From Leptospira wolbachii serovar Codice str. CDC (GTDB lineage: Bacteria; Spirochaetota; Leptospiria; Leptospirales; Leptospiraceae): a stretch of DNA of 64,000 nucleotides. Position 1 is the first letter of the stretch; every line of letters starts with the position of its first letter. Made by a program: the position numbers and the translations under genes. Positions 8,694-17,818 of this stretch are shown here, piece after piece. The DNA lies in assembly GCF_000332515.2 (NCBI RefSeq), contig NZ_AOGZ02000014.1:1752001-1816000 (forward strand), read 5' to 3'. The notes beneath the pieces are model-generated. The model saw nothing but the letters and a program-made list of their open reading frames with translations. It was not told where the DNA came from and did no database searches.

Positions 8694-9104
8694 ATGACAA
8701 CTGGATATTCAGGAAAGCCACTCGTGGAAAAATTGGGGATCAAAGAAAATATGATCCTTCATCTGATCAATCTCCCCTCAAAAGATTTTATCAAAGACTG
8801 GGGAACTTTTCCCAAACAAGTCCAAATCCTAGACAAACCAAAGTCCGGATTAGACATGATTCACTTCTTTACAGTTTCATCGAAAGAGTATCGTCAAAAA
8901 TTACCTAAACTTATGAGCTGGATTAAACCAGCAGGAATGATTTGGATTTCTTGGCCGAAAAAAACTTCAAAGATTCCATCCGATATGAATGAAAATCTAA
9001 TCCGAGATTTTGCACTGGAACTGGGACTTGTCGATATTAAAGTTTGTGCTGTGGATGAGGTTTGGTCCGGACTGAAATTGGTTATCCGTAAAGAAAATCG
9101 GTAG
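8694..9104 (+). CDS. DUF3052 family protein
   Basis: This 136-residue protein begins with the DUF3052 hallmark (MTTGYSGKPLVEKLGIKENM), followed by a helix-strand pattern containing MIHFFTVSSKEY, MSWIKPAGMIWISWPKK and a C-terminal DIKVCAVDEVWSGLKLVIRK. No enzymatic role is established for the family. The start has GGAAGAG close upstream. It stands alone, divergent from the chemoreceptor and 306 bp from the next gene. Confidence 0.8.
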   Translation: MTTGYSGKPLVEKLGIKENMILHLINLPSKDFIKDWGTFPKQVQILDKPKSGLDMIHFFTVSSKEYRQKLPKLMSWIKPAGMIWISWPKKTSKIPSDMNENLIRDFALELGLVDIKVCAVDEVWSGLKLVIRKENR

Positions 9105-9410
9105 GAAAAGAAATTTAGTACTTTATAAATATCTAATATTTACACCTGACCAGAATTAAGTCACATAAAGCTAAAGTAAAAAAACTTACTTTAGAAAATC
9201 TGAAAAAAGACCATATTCTTTGAATACCTTCATAAAGCATTCGTACTTATCCGAAGATATAGTTAGATGGTAAAAATGCAGATTCCTCAAAAATCTAAAA
9301 AGAAAGAGGATAGAAAGATTTAGTACAAATCGTCCTAATATGTGGTTTGACAAATCCGATTCAAAGATCATGAAATATGATTCTATTTATTTTTGCTAGG
9401 AAAAGAAAAA
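9105..9410. other. 306-bp intergenic region with one AT-rich hairpin
   Basis: The only structure I could support is CTAAAGTAA (9171-9179) pairing perfectly with TTACTTTAG (9186-9194) around AAAAAC. It has no clear T tract, so it is at best a weak terminator for the DUF3052 gene. A 61-codon frame on the minus strand (9186-9371) has no recognisable features. The promoter of the next chemoreceptor probably lies in the right half, but I could not choose boxes. Confidence 0.4.
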
Positions 9411-11402
9411 ATGAAATTTAATAGCCTAAAGACTGTAATTGTCGCTTTGAGTGTGGCCGTGATTATGGTCCTTGCCTTAGGAATCTCCTCGTTTGCTTAC
9501 ATCATAGGCAAATCCTACATTGTAGATGCTTATATCGGAGAAATGAAAAACGTCGCAAGGCTTTCCGGCAAACAGATCCAGAATTTTTTTGATCAACAAT
9601 TTCTTTTGGCAGAATTTACTGCCACTAACCCCGAATTTGCCGAACGTTGCATCAAAAAAGATCGTAAGTATCTAGACCCTCTCCTTGCTAATTTGAGCCA
9701 AAAATTCGGGGTCTATGAAAATGTTTTTTTATCTACAGCAGAAGAGAATCCGATAGTTTTTTCCGATGCAACGGGCAAAGCCATCGGATTTCGTTGGGGT
9801 AACACGGGTTTCGATGAAAATATAAAAGCCGTTCTGCAAGGAAAACCTCTCTTAAGTAAAGTAAACCGTTCCCCAGTCACTCAAGAACCAGTTGCAGTCT
9901 TAACAATGCCTGTATTCCAAGGCAAACAAGTTGTGGCGATCTTTGCATTTGCAGTTTCTTTAAACCAACTCACAGATGAAGTTGTGAGGGATGTTCGGAT
10001 TGGAAAAGAAGGTTTTGTTGCCATCACTGACAGAGAAGGCCAAGTCATTGGACATCCCGATAAATCCTTAATCTTAAAACTGGATCTTAAAAAACTAGAC
10101 TGGGGAAAAAAGTTACTCGAGTTAAAATCAGATGAGCACATGGAATATTTTTTCGGCAGAGAAAAGATTGCAACAGTATATGATTTAAACCAATACAACA
10201 TTCGGTTGGCAACGATTGCTTCCAAAGGAGAGATTCTAACCGTTGTTCATGATATGTTGTTAAAAATTGGAATTTTTGCCATAGTTATATTGAGTATTTC
10301 CATTTTTGCACTTTCTCGACTCATCACACAAAGACTAAAACCTATTTCGGGCCTTCGTGACCTCTTTAAAAAAATGTCTACGGGAGACCTAAGCCAATCA
10401 TTAAAAATCACACACGATGATGAAATTGGTGAGCTCAGTGGAGATACAAATTCCTTTTTAGTAAGTCTTAGAAAAATTGTTTCCGAGATTCAATTTATAT
10501 CGCAAGAACTTGCCTCCAGTGCGGGCCAACTTTCATCCAGTTCAGATAGTTTTTCGGGAGGGGCACAAGCAACGGCTGCATCCACCGAACAGATGTCAGC
10601 CACGGTAGAAGAAATGTCTGCCAGTATGGAAAACATCACTGGTTCTATCGATATCCAACACAATAACATCTCCCAATTTCGAAATAAAATCCAAGAGTTA
10701 GCGAATAGCGTCAAACAAGTTGCAGACGAAATCAATCATACCCTCAATCGCATGAAGTCGATTTCTAACCAAGCTAAAGAAGGGGAACAATCGCTTACCG
10801 GTATGAATGATATGATTAGCAATATATTGAAATCATCAGATGAGATGAAGGCAATCATTGCGATCATTAATGAAATTTCAGACCAGACACAACTTTTAGC
10901 ACTAAATGCGGCGATTGAAGCGGCTCGTGCGGGAGACGCGGGAAGAGGATTTGCTGTTGTAGCGGAAGAGATCTCTAAACTTTCCATCCGAACCGCATCT
11001 TCGATCAAATCCATTTCAGAAATGATCAATAAAAACTCAAAAGAGTTGGACGGTGGTGCAAAAAGTATCCAGTCTTCGACATCCCTCATCCAAGAGATCA
11101 TTAAAAGTATCAATGATGTTTCCAGGGCAATGGATTCCCTCTATAGCATCATGGGTTCTCAAGCGGAAATCAACCCATCGGTTTTGGAAAACTCTGGCAT
11201 TGTCAAAGACGAATCGGACCAAATCAAAGTCGCTGCAGACGAACAAAGAGGTGCTGTAAGGGAGATTACCGATGTGATCACACAAATCAATGAACATACC
11301 ATCAATACAGCTGCGGGCGCAGAAGAGATGTCCTCATCAGCAAAAAATCTCTCGAACACAGCCGACAAACTGAAAGGGATTTGCGACCAATTCCAATTGT
11401 GA
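9411..11402 (+). CDS. Methyl-accepting chemotaxis protein with dCache sensor and HAMP
   Basis: The start is ATG 9411, with AGGAAAAG just upstream; an in-frame TTG at 9393 is less likely because that site would lie inside the gene. The 663-residue protein has a first membrane helix (about 10-30), a periplasmic dCache-like domain (about 35-280, with [20 protein letters not shown] typical of the distal lobe), a second helix (about 287-305), HAMP (about 306-358), and a signalling domain with [20 protein letters not shown] at the tip. It probably senses a small ligand such as an amino or carboxylic acid. It is monocistronic and followed by a structured intergenic region. Confidence 0.93.
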   Translation: MKFNSLKTVIVALSVAVIMVLALGISSFAYIIGKSYIVDAYIGEMKNVARLSGKQIQNFFDQQFLLAEFTATNPEFAERCIKKDRKYLDPLLANLSQKFGVYENVFLSTAEENPIVFSDATGKAIGFRWGNTGFDENIKAVLQGKPLLSKVNRSPVTQEPVAVLTMPVFQGKQVVAIFAFAVSLNQLTDEVVRDVRIGKEGFVAITDREGQVIGHPDKSLILKLDLKKLDWGKKLLELKSDEHMEYFFGREKIATVYDLNQYNIRLATIASKGEILTVVHDMLLKIGIFAIVILSISIFALSRLITQRLKPISGLRDLFKKMSTGDLSQSLKITHDDEIGELSGDTNSFLVSLRKIVSEIQFISQELASSAGQLSSSSDSFSGGAQATAASTEQMSATVEEMSASMENITGSIDIQHNNISQFRNKIQELANSVKQVADEINHTLNRMKSISNQAKEGEQSLTGMNDMISNILKSSDEMKAIIAIINEISDQTQLLALNAAIEAARAGDAGRGFAVVAEEISKLSIRTASSIKSISEMINKNSKELDGGAKSIQSSTSLIQEIIKSINDVSRAMDSLYSIMGSQAEINPSVLENSGIVKDESDQIKVAADEQRGAVREITDVITQINEHTINTAAGAEEMSSSAKNLSNTADKLKGICDQFQL

Positions 11403-11410
11403 CCTACTAG

Positions 11411-11509
11411 CGGAAGGGATCGTAGCGGAAATCCTTTCCTTAGGAAAGATTGAAGCGTAGAGCCCGGTCCGTGTAAGCGGATCCGCCCCCGTAGAATCGT
11501 GATGATTCT
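11411..11509. repeat. REP-like structured element downstream of the chemoreceptor
   Basis: Two degenerate direct repeats (GGAAGGGATCGTAGCG at 11412 and GGAAAGATTGAAGCG at 11443) flank ATCCTTTCC (11431-11439), which can pair with either side. A perfect palindrome, GCGGATCCGC (11477-11486), and a hairpin, AGAATC/GATTCT (11493-11509), follow. The whole is GC-rich against the local background. Such AGCGGAA-type elements recur between genes in many bacteria, but no second copy is visible here. It may also serve as a terminator. Confidence 0.45.
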
Positions 11510-11539
11510 GTAACAAAATATCCTTCCAATTATGACAAA

Positions 11540-11574
11540 CCCAGTTTTTGGCAAAAAAATGTATAAAAACTGGG
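11540..11574. promoter_or_regulatory. Perfect 10-bp inverted repeat upstream of the porin
   Basis: CCCAGTTTTT (11540-11549) and AAAAACTGGG (11565-11574) are perfectly complementary around a 15-nt A-rich spacer. It lies 13 bp before the Pho-like repeats. It could be a protein-binding site or an RNA hairpin; its role is unknown. Confidence 0.35.
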
Positions 11575-11586
11575 CGACTTCTGGCC

Positions 11587-11659
11587 TTGTAACCAATTTG
11601 TAACATTCCTGTCATCCAATCCCAACAGTACTTCAATACGTTTGTAACTAGACTGAAAC
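11587..11659 (+). promoter_or_regulatory. Pho-box-like array of 7-bp repeats in 11-bp phase
   Basis: TTGTAAC (11587), TTGTAAC (11598) and CTGTCAT (11609) are spaced exactly 11 bp apart with 4-bp gaps, which is the geometry of PhoB boxes; CTGTCAT is the enterobacterial half-site itself. In the same register come degenerate TCCCAAC (11620) and CTTCAAT (11631), then TTGTAAC (11642) and CTGAAAC (11653). A plausible promoter follows: TTGAAT (11661-11666), 18 bp, TGTAAT (11685-11690). The downstream gene resembles phosphate-selective porins, which supports control by phosphate. Binding is inferred. Confidence 0.55.
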
Positions 11660-11719
11660 ATTGAATCGGAGGTTCGCTTCCGTTTGTAATAAATCCAAAT
11701 CAGTCGTAACCAACTGCGA

Positions 11720-13420
11720 ATGAAGACTATCTCAAAAGCCATCTTGGCCATTCTATTCTTTGTAAGGGCCGTTTCTGCTGAATCAGAACCTTCCCAAACC
11801 AAGGAACAGGTCCCGGCGGGCACAACCCCCACAGAAGCCAAAGAACACAAAAAAGAATCAAAAGAGCCACAAGCGAAAGTATACCGAGAACTCTATGAGG
11901 ATTCAGAATCGGGCCAAATTTTTACAAAACCGGGTCCTAACCGAGTGAAGGTGGATTACAACCGTCCCCTAAATGGAAATACAACTACCCTACCCGACGC
12001 CTTTGCCCATAGACCAGATGATACTGCTAAAGAAAAACTGACGATCACAGGTCGTATGCAGTTTCGGGGCGTTTCTGGTTCGGAAGATTCTCTCTTCAAT
12101 AATGGACATCGTGATTTTAATACGGTCGATTGGAACTTTAGAAGACTTCGATTGGGTGCTCAATACGAAAACGATTGGTGGGGTGCCAACATCCAACTTC
12201 GTTTAGAAAACATGTTGAACAGACCCGACGTAGTTCAAACAACAAATACATTAAACTATTTGGATGCAAACGGAAGACCGGCTACAACAACTTATGTAAC
12301 CAACACAAGAATGAAGGATAATCGCGGTTATATCCATGAAGCCTTCGCTTATGCAAAAATTCCTTACGGTGGATTACGATTTGTGTTTGGACAATTGCCA
12401 ACTCAATTCAGTAGAGAGTATTTACAATCCTCTGCTAACTTTGTGACTTTAGAACGAAGTATGATTGTGAATGCCATTCCTCAGTTTGATAACGGTGTGA
12501 TGATCCAGGCAACTCCTTTGAAAGAGATTGATCATAAATGGGAAAGATACCTACAAGTTTCCCTTATGGTGAGTAACGGAAAAGGGGGCGGTGGAGACTA
12601 CGGAACGGGAAGACGACAAGACCTAACAACCGCTAATCGATATGGCACAGTGAACACTTCTCCTATCTACTATGCACGGGCTCAAGTGAATGTGTTTGGT
12701 GGACTCAAACGAGAGTCTGATGGTAAGATGGTGAACTGGCAAGAGGGAGAAGAAATTTTTCAACGTGAGTTGAAATGGTCTGTGGGTGCAGGTTATGTGC
12801 AGACACAGAATTTGATTACCCCAGCACTCTATGTTCCAGAATACACACCTGGCACAACGAGTGGAATCCAATTACTCACTGCCCAAGGATCCAATCCAGA
12901 CCGCGGTAGTTTGGATGCCAATGGAAATCCTAATTTTTTAGTTCAAAACTCTATTCCTACTTTGGGTAGACCGAAAATGGGGCTTATCGGACATACTTAT
13001 GATAGTACCTTTACTTACAAAGGTTTCTATTTATCCGGCGCCTATACCACATTTGGTGGAGCTGCTTCCAATGATTTATTTGGATATCATGGAACAGTAG
13101 GTTATAACATTCCTATTTTGGATAAATACCACATCATGCCTGTTTTGAAGTATGAATACATCCAAGGTGATTTCAATCGGAATGGGAAAGTAGATCCAAC
13201 GGACTCTTTACGAGTGTATTGGGCGGGTTTAAATCTTTTCGGCGATAAACACCACTTTAAAGCCCAATTGTATTACCAAGTTCTTGGTAATCAATTTGAT
13301 GTGAATCCCAACACCGGAAATGCAATGCCAATTGATGACAGAAGAGTTTACCTACAATTTCAGGCAAACTTTTGGACCGGAGTTGTTTCTCCTGAAGCTT
13401 ATAGCTATAGACCCAACTAA
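11720..13420 (+). CDS. Phosphate-selective porin O/P-like outer-membrane porin
   Basis: The 566-residue precursor has a signal peptide (about 1-20, ending AVSA) and then a charged linker rich in Lys, Glu and Pro (about 21-75). A beta-barrel domain begins near residue 95. WNFRRLRLGAQYENDWWG and FGQLPTQFSREYLQSSANFV correspond to conserved strands of the OprO/OprP porin family, and the C-terminal strands end in aromatic residues. It should form an outer-membrane channel for anions, probably phosphate; the ligand is inferred from the family and from the Pho-box-like array upstream. There is no clear ribosome-binding site. A lipoprotein gene follows after 9 bp. Confidence 0.75.
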   Translation: MKTISKAILAILFFVRAVSAESEPSQTKEQVPAGTTPTEAKEHKKESKEPQAKVYRELYEDSESGQIFTKPGPNRVKVDYNRPLNGNTTTLPDAFAHRPDDTAKEKLTITGRMQFRGVSGSEDSLFNNGHRDFNTVDWNFRRLRLGAQYENDWWGANIQLRLENMLNRPDVVQTTNTLNYLDANGRPATTTYVTNTRMKDNRGYIHEAFAYAKIPYGGLRFVFGQLPTQFSREYLQSSANFVTLERSMIVNAIPQFDNGVMIQATPLKEIDHKWERYLQVSLMVSNGKGGGGDYGTGRRQDLTTANRYGTVNTSPIYYARAQVNVFGGLKRESDGKMVNWQEGEEIFQRELKWSVGAGYVQTQNLITPALYVPEYTPGTTSGIQLLTAQGSNPDRGSLDANGNPNFLVQNSIPTLGRPKMGLIGHTYDSTFTYKGFYLSGAYTTFGGAASNDLFGYHGTVGYNIPILDKYHIMPVLKYEYIQGDFNRNGKVDPTDSLRVYWAGLNLFGDKHHFKAQLYYQVLGNQFDVNPNTGNAMPIDDRRVYLQFQANFWTGVVSPEAYSYRPN

Positions 13421-13429
13421 GAGGAAAAC

Positions 13430-13909
13430 ATGAACTTAAAAATTAATGTAATGATACGATTCTTTATGATTCTAGTGGTTTCGATCTTTCTTGGGAATTG
13501 CCAATCCAAAGAACAGAACCGGGAAGCGATCTCATCCCTTGTGATCAACAATTTGCTGAATGGTGTGGCTGATCGGAACAAATCATTGGTGGTGATGGAA
13601 GTTGCTGATCTTGGTGGTTCGTATACAGGAACTTGTTATGATACCTTCCAATTAAATGGAGGCAATGTTGGTTCCACAGCTTACTTTAACACACCACCCG
13701 GTGGTGCAGGTGGCACTCTTAATACCAATATCAAAAAGTATGCAGTATCCACTTCCTCTTGTTCTGATTTAGGATTTGCCAGTGGAACTAATTTTGGTTC
13801 TACATCACAAAGACCAAACCCTAATGATGTGTTCACTTTTAAAATGTTTACTTGTGATCCAAATAACAATCCTTGCGCAAAATCTGCGATCACAGCAGCG
13901 GGATTTTGA
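13430..13909 (+). CDS. Small lipoprotein co-transcribed with the porin
   Basis: The 159-residue precursor has a type II signal peptide with lipobox LGNC (Cys24), typical of spirochaetes. The mature part begins with a helical segment and continues with a Gly/Ser/Asn-rich domain holding several Cys residues (TGTCYDTF, TSSCSDLG, MFTCDPNNNPCAK) that could form disulfides in the periplasm or at the surface. I do not recognise a family. It lies 9 bp after the porin with a strong GAGGAA site, and a strong terminator follows, so porin and lipoprotein form one unit. It may assist the porin. Confidence 0.75.
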   Translation: MNLKINVMIRFFMILVVSIFLGNCQSKEQNREAISSLVINNLLNGVADRNKSLVVMEVADLGGSYTGTCYDTFQLNGGNVGSTAYFNTPPGGAGGTLNTNIKKYAVSTSSCSDLGFASGTNFGSTSQRPNPNDVFTFKMFTCDPNNNPCAKSAITAAGF

Positions 13910-13943
13910 TTGGATTGAATATATAGTTTGTATTGAGATTCCC

Positions 13944-13978
13944 TTCACAAAAGGATAAAATCACTATCCTTTTGTGAA
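13944..13978 (+). terminator. Rho-independent terminator of the porin-lipoprotein operon
   Basis: TTCACAAAAGGATA (13944-13957) pairs perfectly over 14 bp with TATCCTTTTGTGAA (13965-13978) around a 7-nt loop, followed by TTTTG. It lies 35 bp after the lipoprotein stop codon. The remainder of 13979-14185 holds a small hairpin (CATCTTT/AAAGATG, 14124-14142) and presumably the promoter of the next operon. Confidence 0.85.
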
Positions 13979-14185
13979 TTTTGTAAGGATCTCAACTTAG
14001 TTTTTGAATCGAATCTACTTGGAAAAAAAGTTAGTGTTCAGAAATAACTTACCCTCCTCTATCGTTTCCCTCAAAAAAAGATAGAACCTAATTTTCCTTA
14101 GAAGAAGATAACGTCCTGCGAACCATCTTTTTATCAAAGATGTGTTCTTTATTGGATACGTTTTGTTCTATAGGAATCAAAAAGG

Positions 14186-15079
14186 ATGAATTATAATAAC
14201 GACTACCAAATCGTTTTAGGTCTTGTTTTGGCACTGATGATCTTCGGTGTTGCATTAGAACTTAGGTTCATTGCTTTTAAAGCGGTACTACAACGTCCAA
14301 TCTCTGCTTTAGCAGGACTCATAGGTCAGACTATATTTTTACCTTGGATCACACTTCTCATAACATTGTTCCTCGACCTACCCGCAGGAATTGAACTGGG
14401 TATGTTGTTAGTTGCTGCAAGTCCAGGAGGCAACTTATCCAATATCATTACTCATTTGGCCCATGGAAATACGGCTCTGTCTGTGAGTATGACCGCAGTC
14501 TCCAGTGCTTTTGCCATTATCACTTTACCACTTAACTTTACCATGACGGCAAATTTGAATCCTGTCACTCAAGCAATGATTTCTGGAACGGGAGAATTGC
14601 ATATCGATAGTATAATGATCATTAAAGGTCTTGTGATCCTTCTTTTGTTTCCTTTGGCTCTTGGAATGTTAATTGGAAATTTTGCCACAAAAGTAGCTCA
14701 CAAAATCACTCCCTTTTTCAAACGAATCTCTTCGATTGCTTTTCTTGTGTTTGTTGTTGTGGCCGTTGGCGGAAACTGGAAAGTATTTTTAGACAATATG
14801 GGATTTATTTTCCTTATCGTTGTCTTCCATAATTTGGTAGCTCTTACGATTGGCAATTTAATTGCTAGAGCTTTTCGCCAAGATCCTTACAATCGACGGG
14901 CCATTACCATTGAAGTGGGAATGCAAAACTCGGGCCTTGCTCTCGGCCTAATTCTGACACAGTTTCAAGCAGAACCAAACATGGCTTTGGTGGCTGCATT
15001 TTGGGGGATTTGGCATATTGTTTCGGGACTGTTACTGGTTCTGTATTGGCGAAAGTTTTCACCCCAAGAAGGAACTTAA
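14186..15079 (+). CDS. Bile acid:sodium symporter (BASS/SBF) family transporter
   Basis: The 297-residue membrane protein has nine to ten predicted helices. Family signatures include LELRFIAFKAVLQRP in the first third, AASPGGNLSNIITHLAHGN (the crossover motif) and EVGMQNSGLALGLIL (the second crossover). BASS proteins couple sodium entry to uptake of organic anions such as bile acids, pyruvate, pantoate or other carboxylates; the substrate here is unknown. It is the first gene of a plus-strand operon, with the next start 2 bp after its stop. A second BASS protein is encoded at 27512-28393. Confidence 0.88.
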   Translation: MNYNNDYQIVLGLVLALMIFGVALELRFIAFKAVLQRPISALAGLIGQTIFLPWITLLITLFLDLPAGIELGMLLVAASPGGNLSNIITHLAHGNTALSVSMTAVSSAFAIITLPLNFTMTANLNPVTQAMISGTGELHIDSIMIIKGLVILLLFPLALGMLIGNFATKVAHKITPFFKRISSIAFLVFVVVAVGGNWKVFLDNMGFIFLIVVFHNLVALTIGNLIARAFRQDPYNRRAITIEVGMQNSGLALGLILTQFQAEPNMALVAAFWGIWHIVSGLLLVLYWRKFSPQEGT

Positions 15080-15081
15080 AC

Positions 15082-16047
15082 TTGAGAATATTTATCACTG
15101 GTGGTGCCGGATACATTGGCACCTCGCTGATCCAACATATAACAAAATCTTATCCAAATTGGAAAATTCTGACAACCGATATCAAACCACTAAAAGGATT
15201 AGATGGTATATCCAATCTAGAATTTCAGATTTTAGACATTAGCAACCGTGACGAAGTAATAAAGATAATTCAAAATTGGAAACCCAACTCCATAGTTCAC
15301 TTAGCTTCCATTTTAAACCCACCGCCAGGGATGAGTGAAGAAACCCAGCATAAAATTGATGTGGAAGGCACAAGGAACGTGTTAGACGGTGCAGTTCGAG
15401 CCAATACAGAACAAATCATCATCACAAGTTCTGGCGCAGCTTATGGATATCATAAAGAAAATCGAGATTGGATTGAAGAAACAGATCCCATCCGTGGGCA
15501 CTCTGCTTTTGCTTACTCTAGGCACAAAAAGGAGGTGGAAGAAATTCTTTCTGAATACCGCCTCCAATACCCTGGCTTAAAACAACTGATTTTAAGACCA
15601 GGAACCATTTTAGGTGCATCGGTGAACAACCTAATCACTGATATGTTCCGAAAGCCATTGGTCTTTGGGATCTTGGGATACAAAAGCCCCTTTGTATTTA
15701 TTTGGGATGAAGATGTGATTCAAATCATCATAAAAGGAATTTTAGAAAAAAAAGAAGGGCAGTTCAATCTTGCGGGGGATGGTGCACTGACTTTAAAAGA
15801 AATTAGTTCTATGATTGGTAAACCCTACGTTGCCATTCCCGCATTTATTTTACAATCGATACTCTTTCTTTTGCGAATCTTCCGGCTGACTCAATATGGT
15901 CCGGACCAAATCGATTTTTTACGTTATAGACCTGTTCTATCCAACAAACAATTAAAAGGTGGATTTGGATATACACCAAAATTCACATCCAAAGAAACAT
16001 TCATTTTATATTTAAAAGCCAAAGGAGTTCCCTATCATGAAAACTAA
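15082..16047 (+). CDS. NAD-dependent epimerase/dehydratase (extended SDR)
   Basis: The best start is TTG 15082: AAGGAA lies 8 nt upstream, inside the end of the transporter gene, and the Rossmann motif follows at once (RIFITGGAGYIGTSLI). The open frame to 15001 would overlap the transporter. The 321-residue protein has the DI(S/T)NRDEV acidic segment, HLAS, SSGAAYGY and the catalytic YSRHK. A hydrophobic stretch (IPAFILQSILFLLRIFRL, about 255-272) is seen in epimerase-like proteins acting on lipid or terpenoid substrates. The product is cytoplasmic or membrane-associated; substrate unknown. It overlaps the next gene by 11 bp. Confidence 0.85.
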   Translation: MRIFITGGAGYIGTSLIQHITKSYPNWKILTTDIKPLKGLDGISNLEFQILDISNRDEVIKIIQNWKPNSIVHLASILNPPPGMSEETQHKIDVEGTRNVLDGAVRANTEQIIITSSGAAYGYHKENRDWIEETDPIRGHSAFAYSRHKKEVEEILSEYRLQYPGLKQLILRPGTILGASVNNLITDMFRKPLVFGILGYKSPFVFIWDEDVIQIIIKGILEKKEGQFNLAGDGALTLKEISSMIGKPYVAIPAFILQSILFLLRIFRLTQYGPDQIDFLRYRPVLSNKQLKGGFGYTPKFTSKETFILYLKAKGVPYHEN

Positions 16048-17818
16048 ACTAATCCTCTTTCTAATGTTTATCACCTATTTACCGTTAATTGCCATTGAGA
16101 TAGAAGTGAAAGATACTTCGGGAAAACCTTTAGATTTAGTTATGGTCACTGTCAAAGCCGAAAAACCACAAGTGGCTCCGAGAGATGACCATGGATATCC
16201 ACCCGAAGGTTTGGTTTTTAACATCACACCAGAAGTGACTATGTTTACCAATCCCAATGGAAGGGTGCAAGTTCCCTTTTCTTATGCGCCCTCTGTGATT
16301 GTTCGCCTGCGCAAAATTGGATTCAAAGACCAAAACCTTCGTGCTTTTCCTTCTGGATCGAGCCAGTCCTTTCGGATGGAGAAGGTAGTGGATATGAATG
16401 CACTTGTTAGTCAATACCCTTCCAATAGTTGGGTGGCCGCTTTAGATTTTGGGGAAGATAAGGATTTAAGAAAAACCTATCTCGAACAATGCGGGTTTTG
16501 TCACCAACAAGGAAGTTTTTTTATGCGTCGGGCTTTTACGGAAGGAGATTGGGAAGAGATCATCAATCGTATGATGGGGTATGGGGCAAGGCCTCATGGC
16601 AAGGCCAAAAAAAAACTCCCAGGCCTTCTTTCGCATGCTTATGTAGATTTGCTCAAACATCCTGAACGTGTGAAACCAGGACGTATCTGGGGAAAAGAAT
16701 TACATGGAGCTGTGATTCGGGAATGGCCGATGGGTGATAGTTTTTCTCAGATGCATGACCTTTTGTATCATAAAAAAACAGGCCTTGTGTATGTTGGTGA
16801 CAATATCCAAGACAGACTTTGGGAAATTGATACTAACACCGGTAAAACGGTAGTGTATAAAGTTCCGAAACAACCAGATGACGAACTGGGAGGCCTTCTT
16901 CCTGGAAGGTTACGTTCCTTCCAAAAACATGAAACCTATGTGGGTCTACATTCCCTAGCAGAGTCACCAGTGGATGGGCATATATTCATTACACCGTCTT
17001 TACAAAAACGCATCACCGAGTTTGATCCTGTGACAAAAAAATTTACTGACCATGTATTTGCTGATGGATTGTATCCTCATACCGTTCGTATTGATGAAGA
17101 AGATCGAGTTTGGTTTACATTGGCACTTTCGAACCAAGTGGGAATGTTTGACCGCAAAAAAAATACATTCAAAAATTATACTCTTCCTGCAAGAACTACT
17201 AAAGAAAGTTTTAGTTTATGGATCAGTGGGTTCATTGTGAAACTGATGAACTGGGGATTTCCAATGCATTTATTACCTGTGGACGAACGAGTGAGTGGGA
17301 TGCCCCTTCCTTATGGTATCGATATCGCACCTAACGGCAATGTATGGTTTACACGTTTGCATGCGGATACAATTGGTGTGATTAATCCGAAAGATGATAG
17401 TTTTCAATTGATAGAAACTCCGTTCCAAGGACCAAGGCGTCTACGAATTGATAAAGACAATCATATTTGGATTTCTGCCTTTCCTGAAGGTGCCATCGCT
17501 AAATACACTCCCGAAGACGGAAAATTCAAACTCTATCCATTACCCACTGCCGTGGATGGAGTTGAGACACCCTACTCTCTCAATGTTGACCGACAAAGAA
17601 ATCTTGTTTGGGTAAATGGGACTTCGTCTGACAACCTCATGGCAATGGATATCAAAACCGAAGAATGGAAAGTATATCCTATGAGTCGAAAAGTTACATT
17701 CACGCGGGATGTAGAATTTGGACCGGATGGAAAAGCTTATACCTGCAATGGGGCTTTTCCCAGTTGGCATATTGAAGATGGACAACCTACATTAATGGAA
17801 ATTAAACAATCAAAATGA
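16037..17818 (+). CDS. Secreted haem-motif protein with Vgb-like beta-propeller
   Basis: The 593-residue precursor has a signal peptide (about 1-19). Next comes a carboxypeptidase-regulatory-like beta-sandwich (about 20-125), then a c-type haem motif CGFCH (Cys152, Cys155, His156) in a short helical segment with a possible distal Met. From about 220 there is a beta-propeller resembling virginiamycin B lyase/streptogramin-lyase repeats (PLPYGIDIAPNGNVWFTRLH, PRRLRIDKDNHIWISAF). A periplasmic location is expected because of the haem motif. The domains suggest an extracytoplasmic dehydrogenase or lyase-like protein; activity is unknown. It sits between an epimerase and an MFS transporter with overlapping reading frames. 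Confidence 0.72.
   Translation: MKTKLILFLMFITYLPLIAIEIEVKDTSGKPLDLVMVTVKAEKPQVAPRDDHGYPPEGLVFNITPEVTMFTNPNGRVQVPFSYAPSVIVRLRKIGFKDQNLRAFPSGSSQSFRMEKVVDMNALVSQYPSNSWVAALDFGEDKDLRKTYLEQCGFCHQQGSFFMRRAFTEGDWEEIINRMMGYGARPHGKAKKKLPGLLSHAYVDLLKHPERVKPGRIWGKELHGAVIREWPMGDSFSQMHDLLYHKKTGLVYVGDNIQDRLWEIDTNTGKTVVYKVPKQPDDELGGLLPGRLRSFQKHETYVGLHSLAESPVDGHIFITPSLQKRITEFDPVTKKFTDHVFADGLYPHTVRIDEEDRVWFTLALSNQVGMFDRKKNTFKNYTLPARTTKESFSLWISGFIVKLMNWGFPMHLLPVDERVSGMPLPYGIDIAPNGNVWFTRLHADTIGVINPKDDSFQLIETPFQGPRRLRIDKDNHIWISAFPEGAIAKYTPEDGKFKLYPLPTAVDGVETPYSLNVDRQRNLVWVNGTSSDNLMAMDIKTEEWKVYPMSRKVTFTRDVEFGPDGKAYTCNGAFPSWHIEDGQPTLMEIKQSK

Noticed and set aside
9186..9371. 61-codon minus-strand open frame
   Set aside because: It lies in AT-rich intergenic DNA, has no ribosome-binding site and no recognisable protein features.
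11159..11850. Overlapping minus-strand frames behind the chemoreceptor
   Set aside because: They run antisense through the receptor end, the structured element and the porin start; their codons follow the repeats, not a protein.
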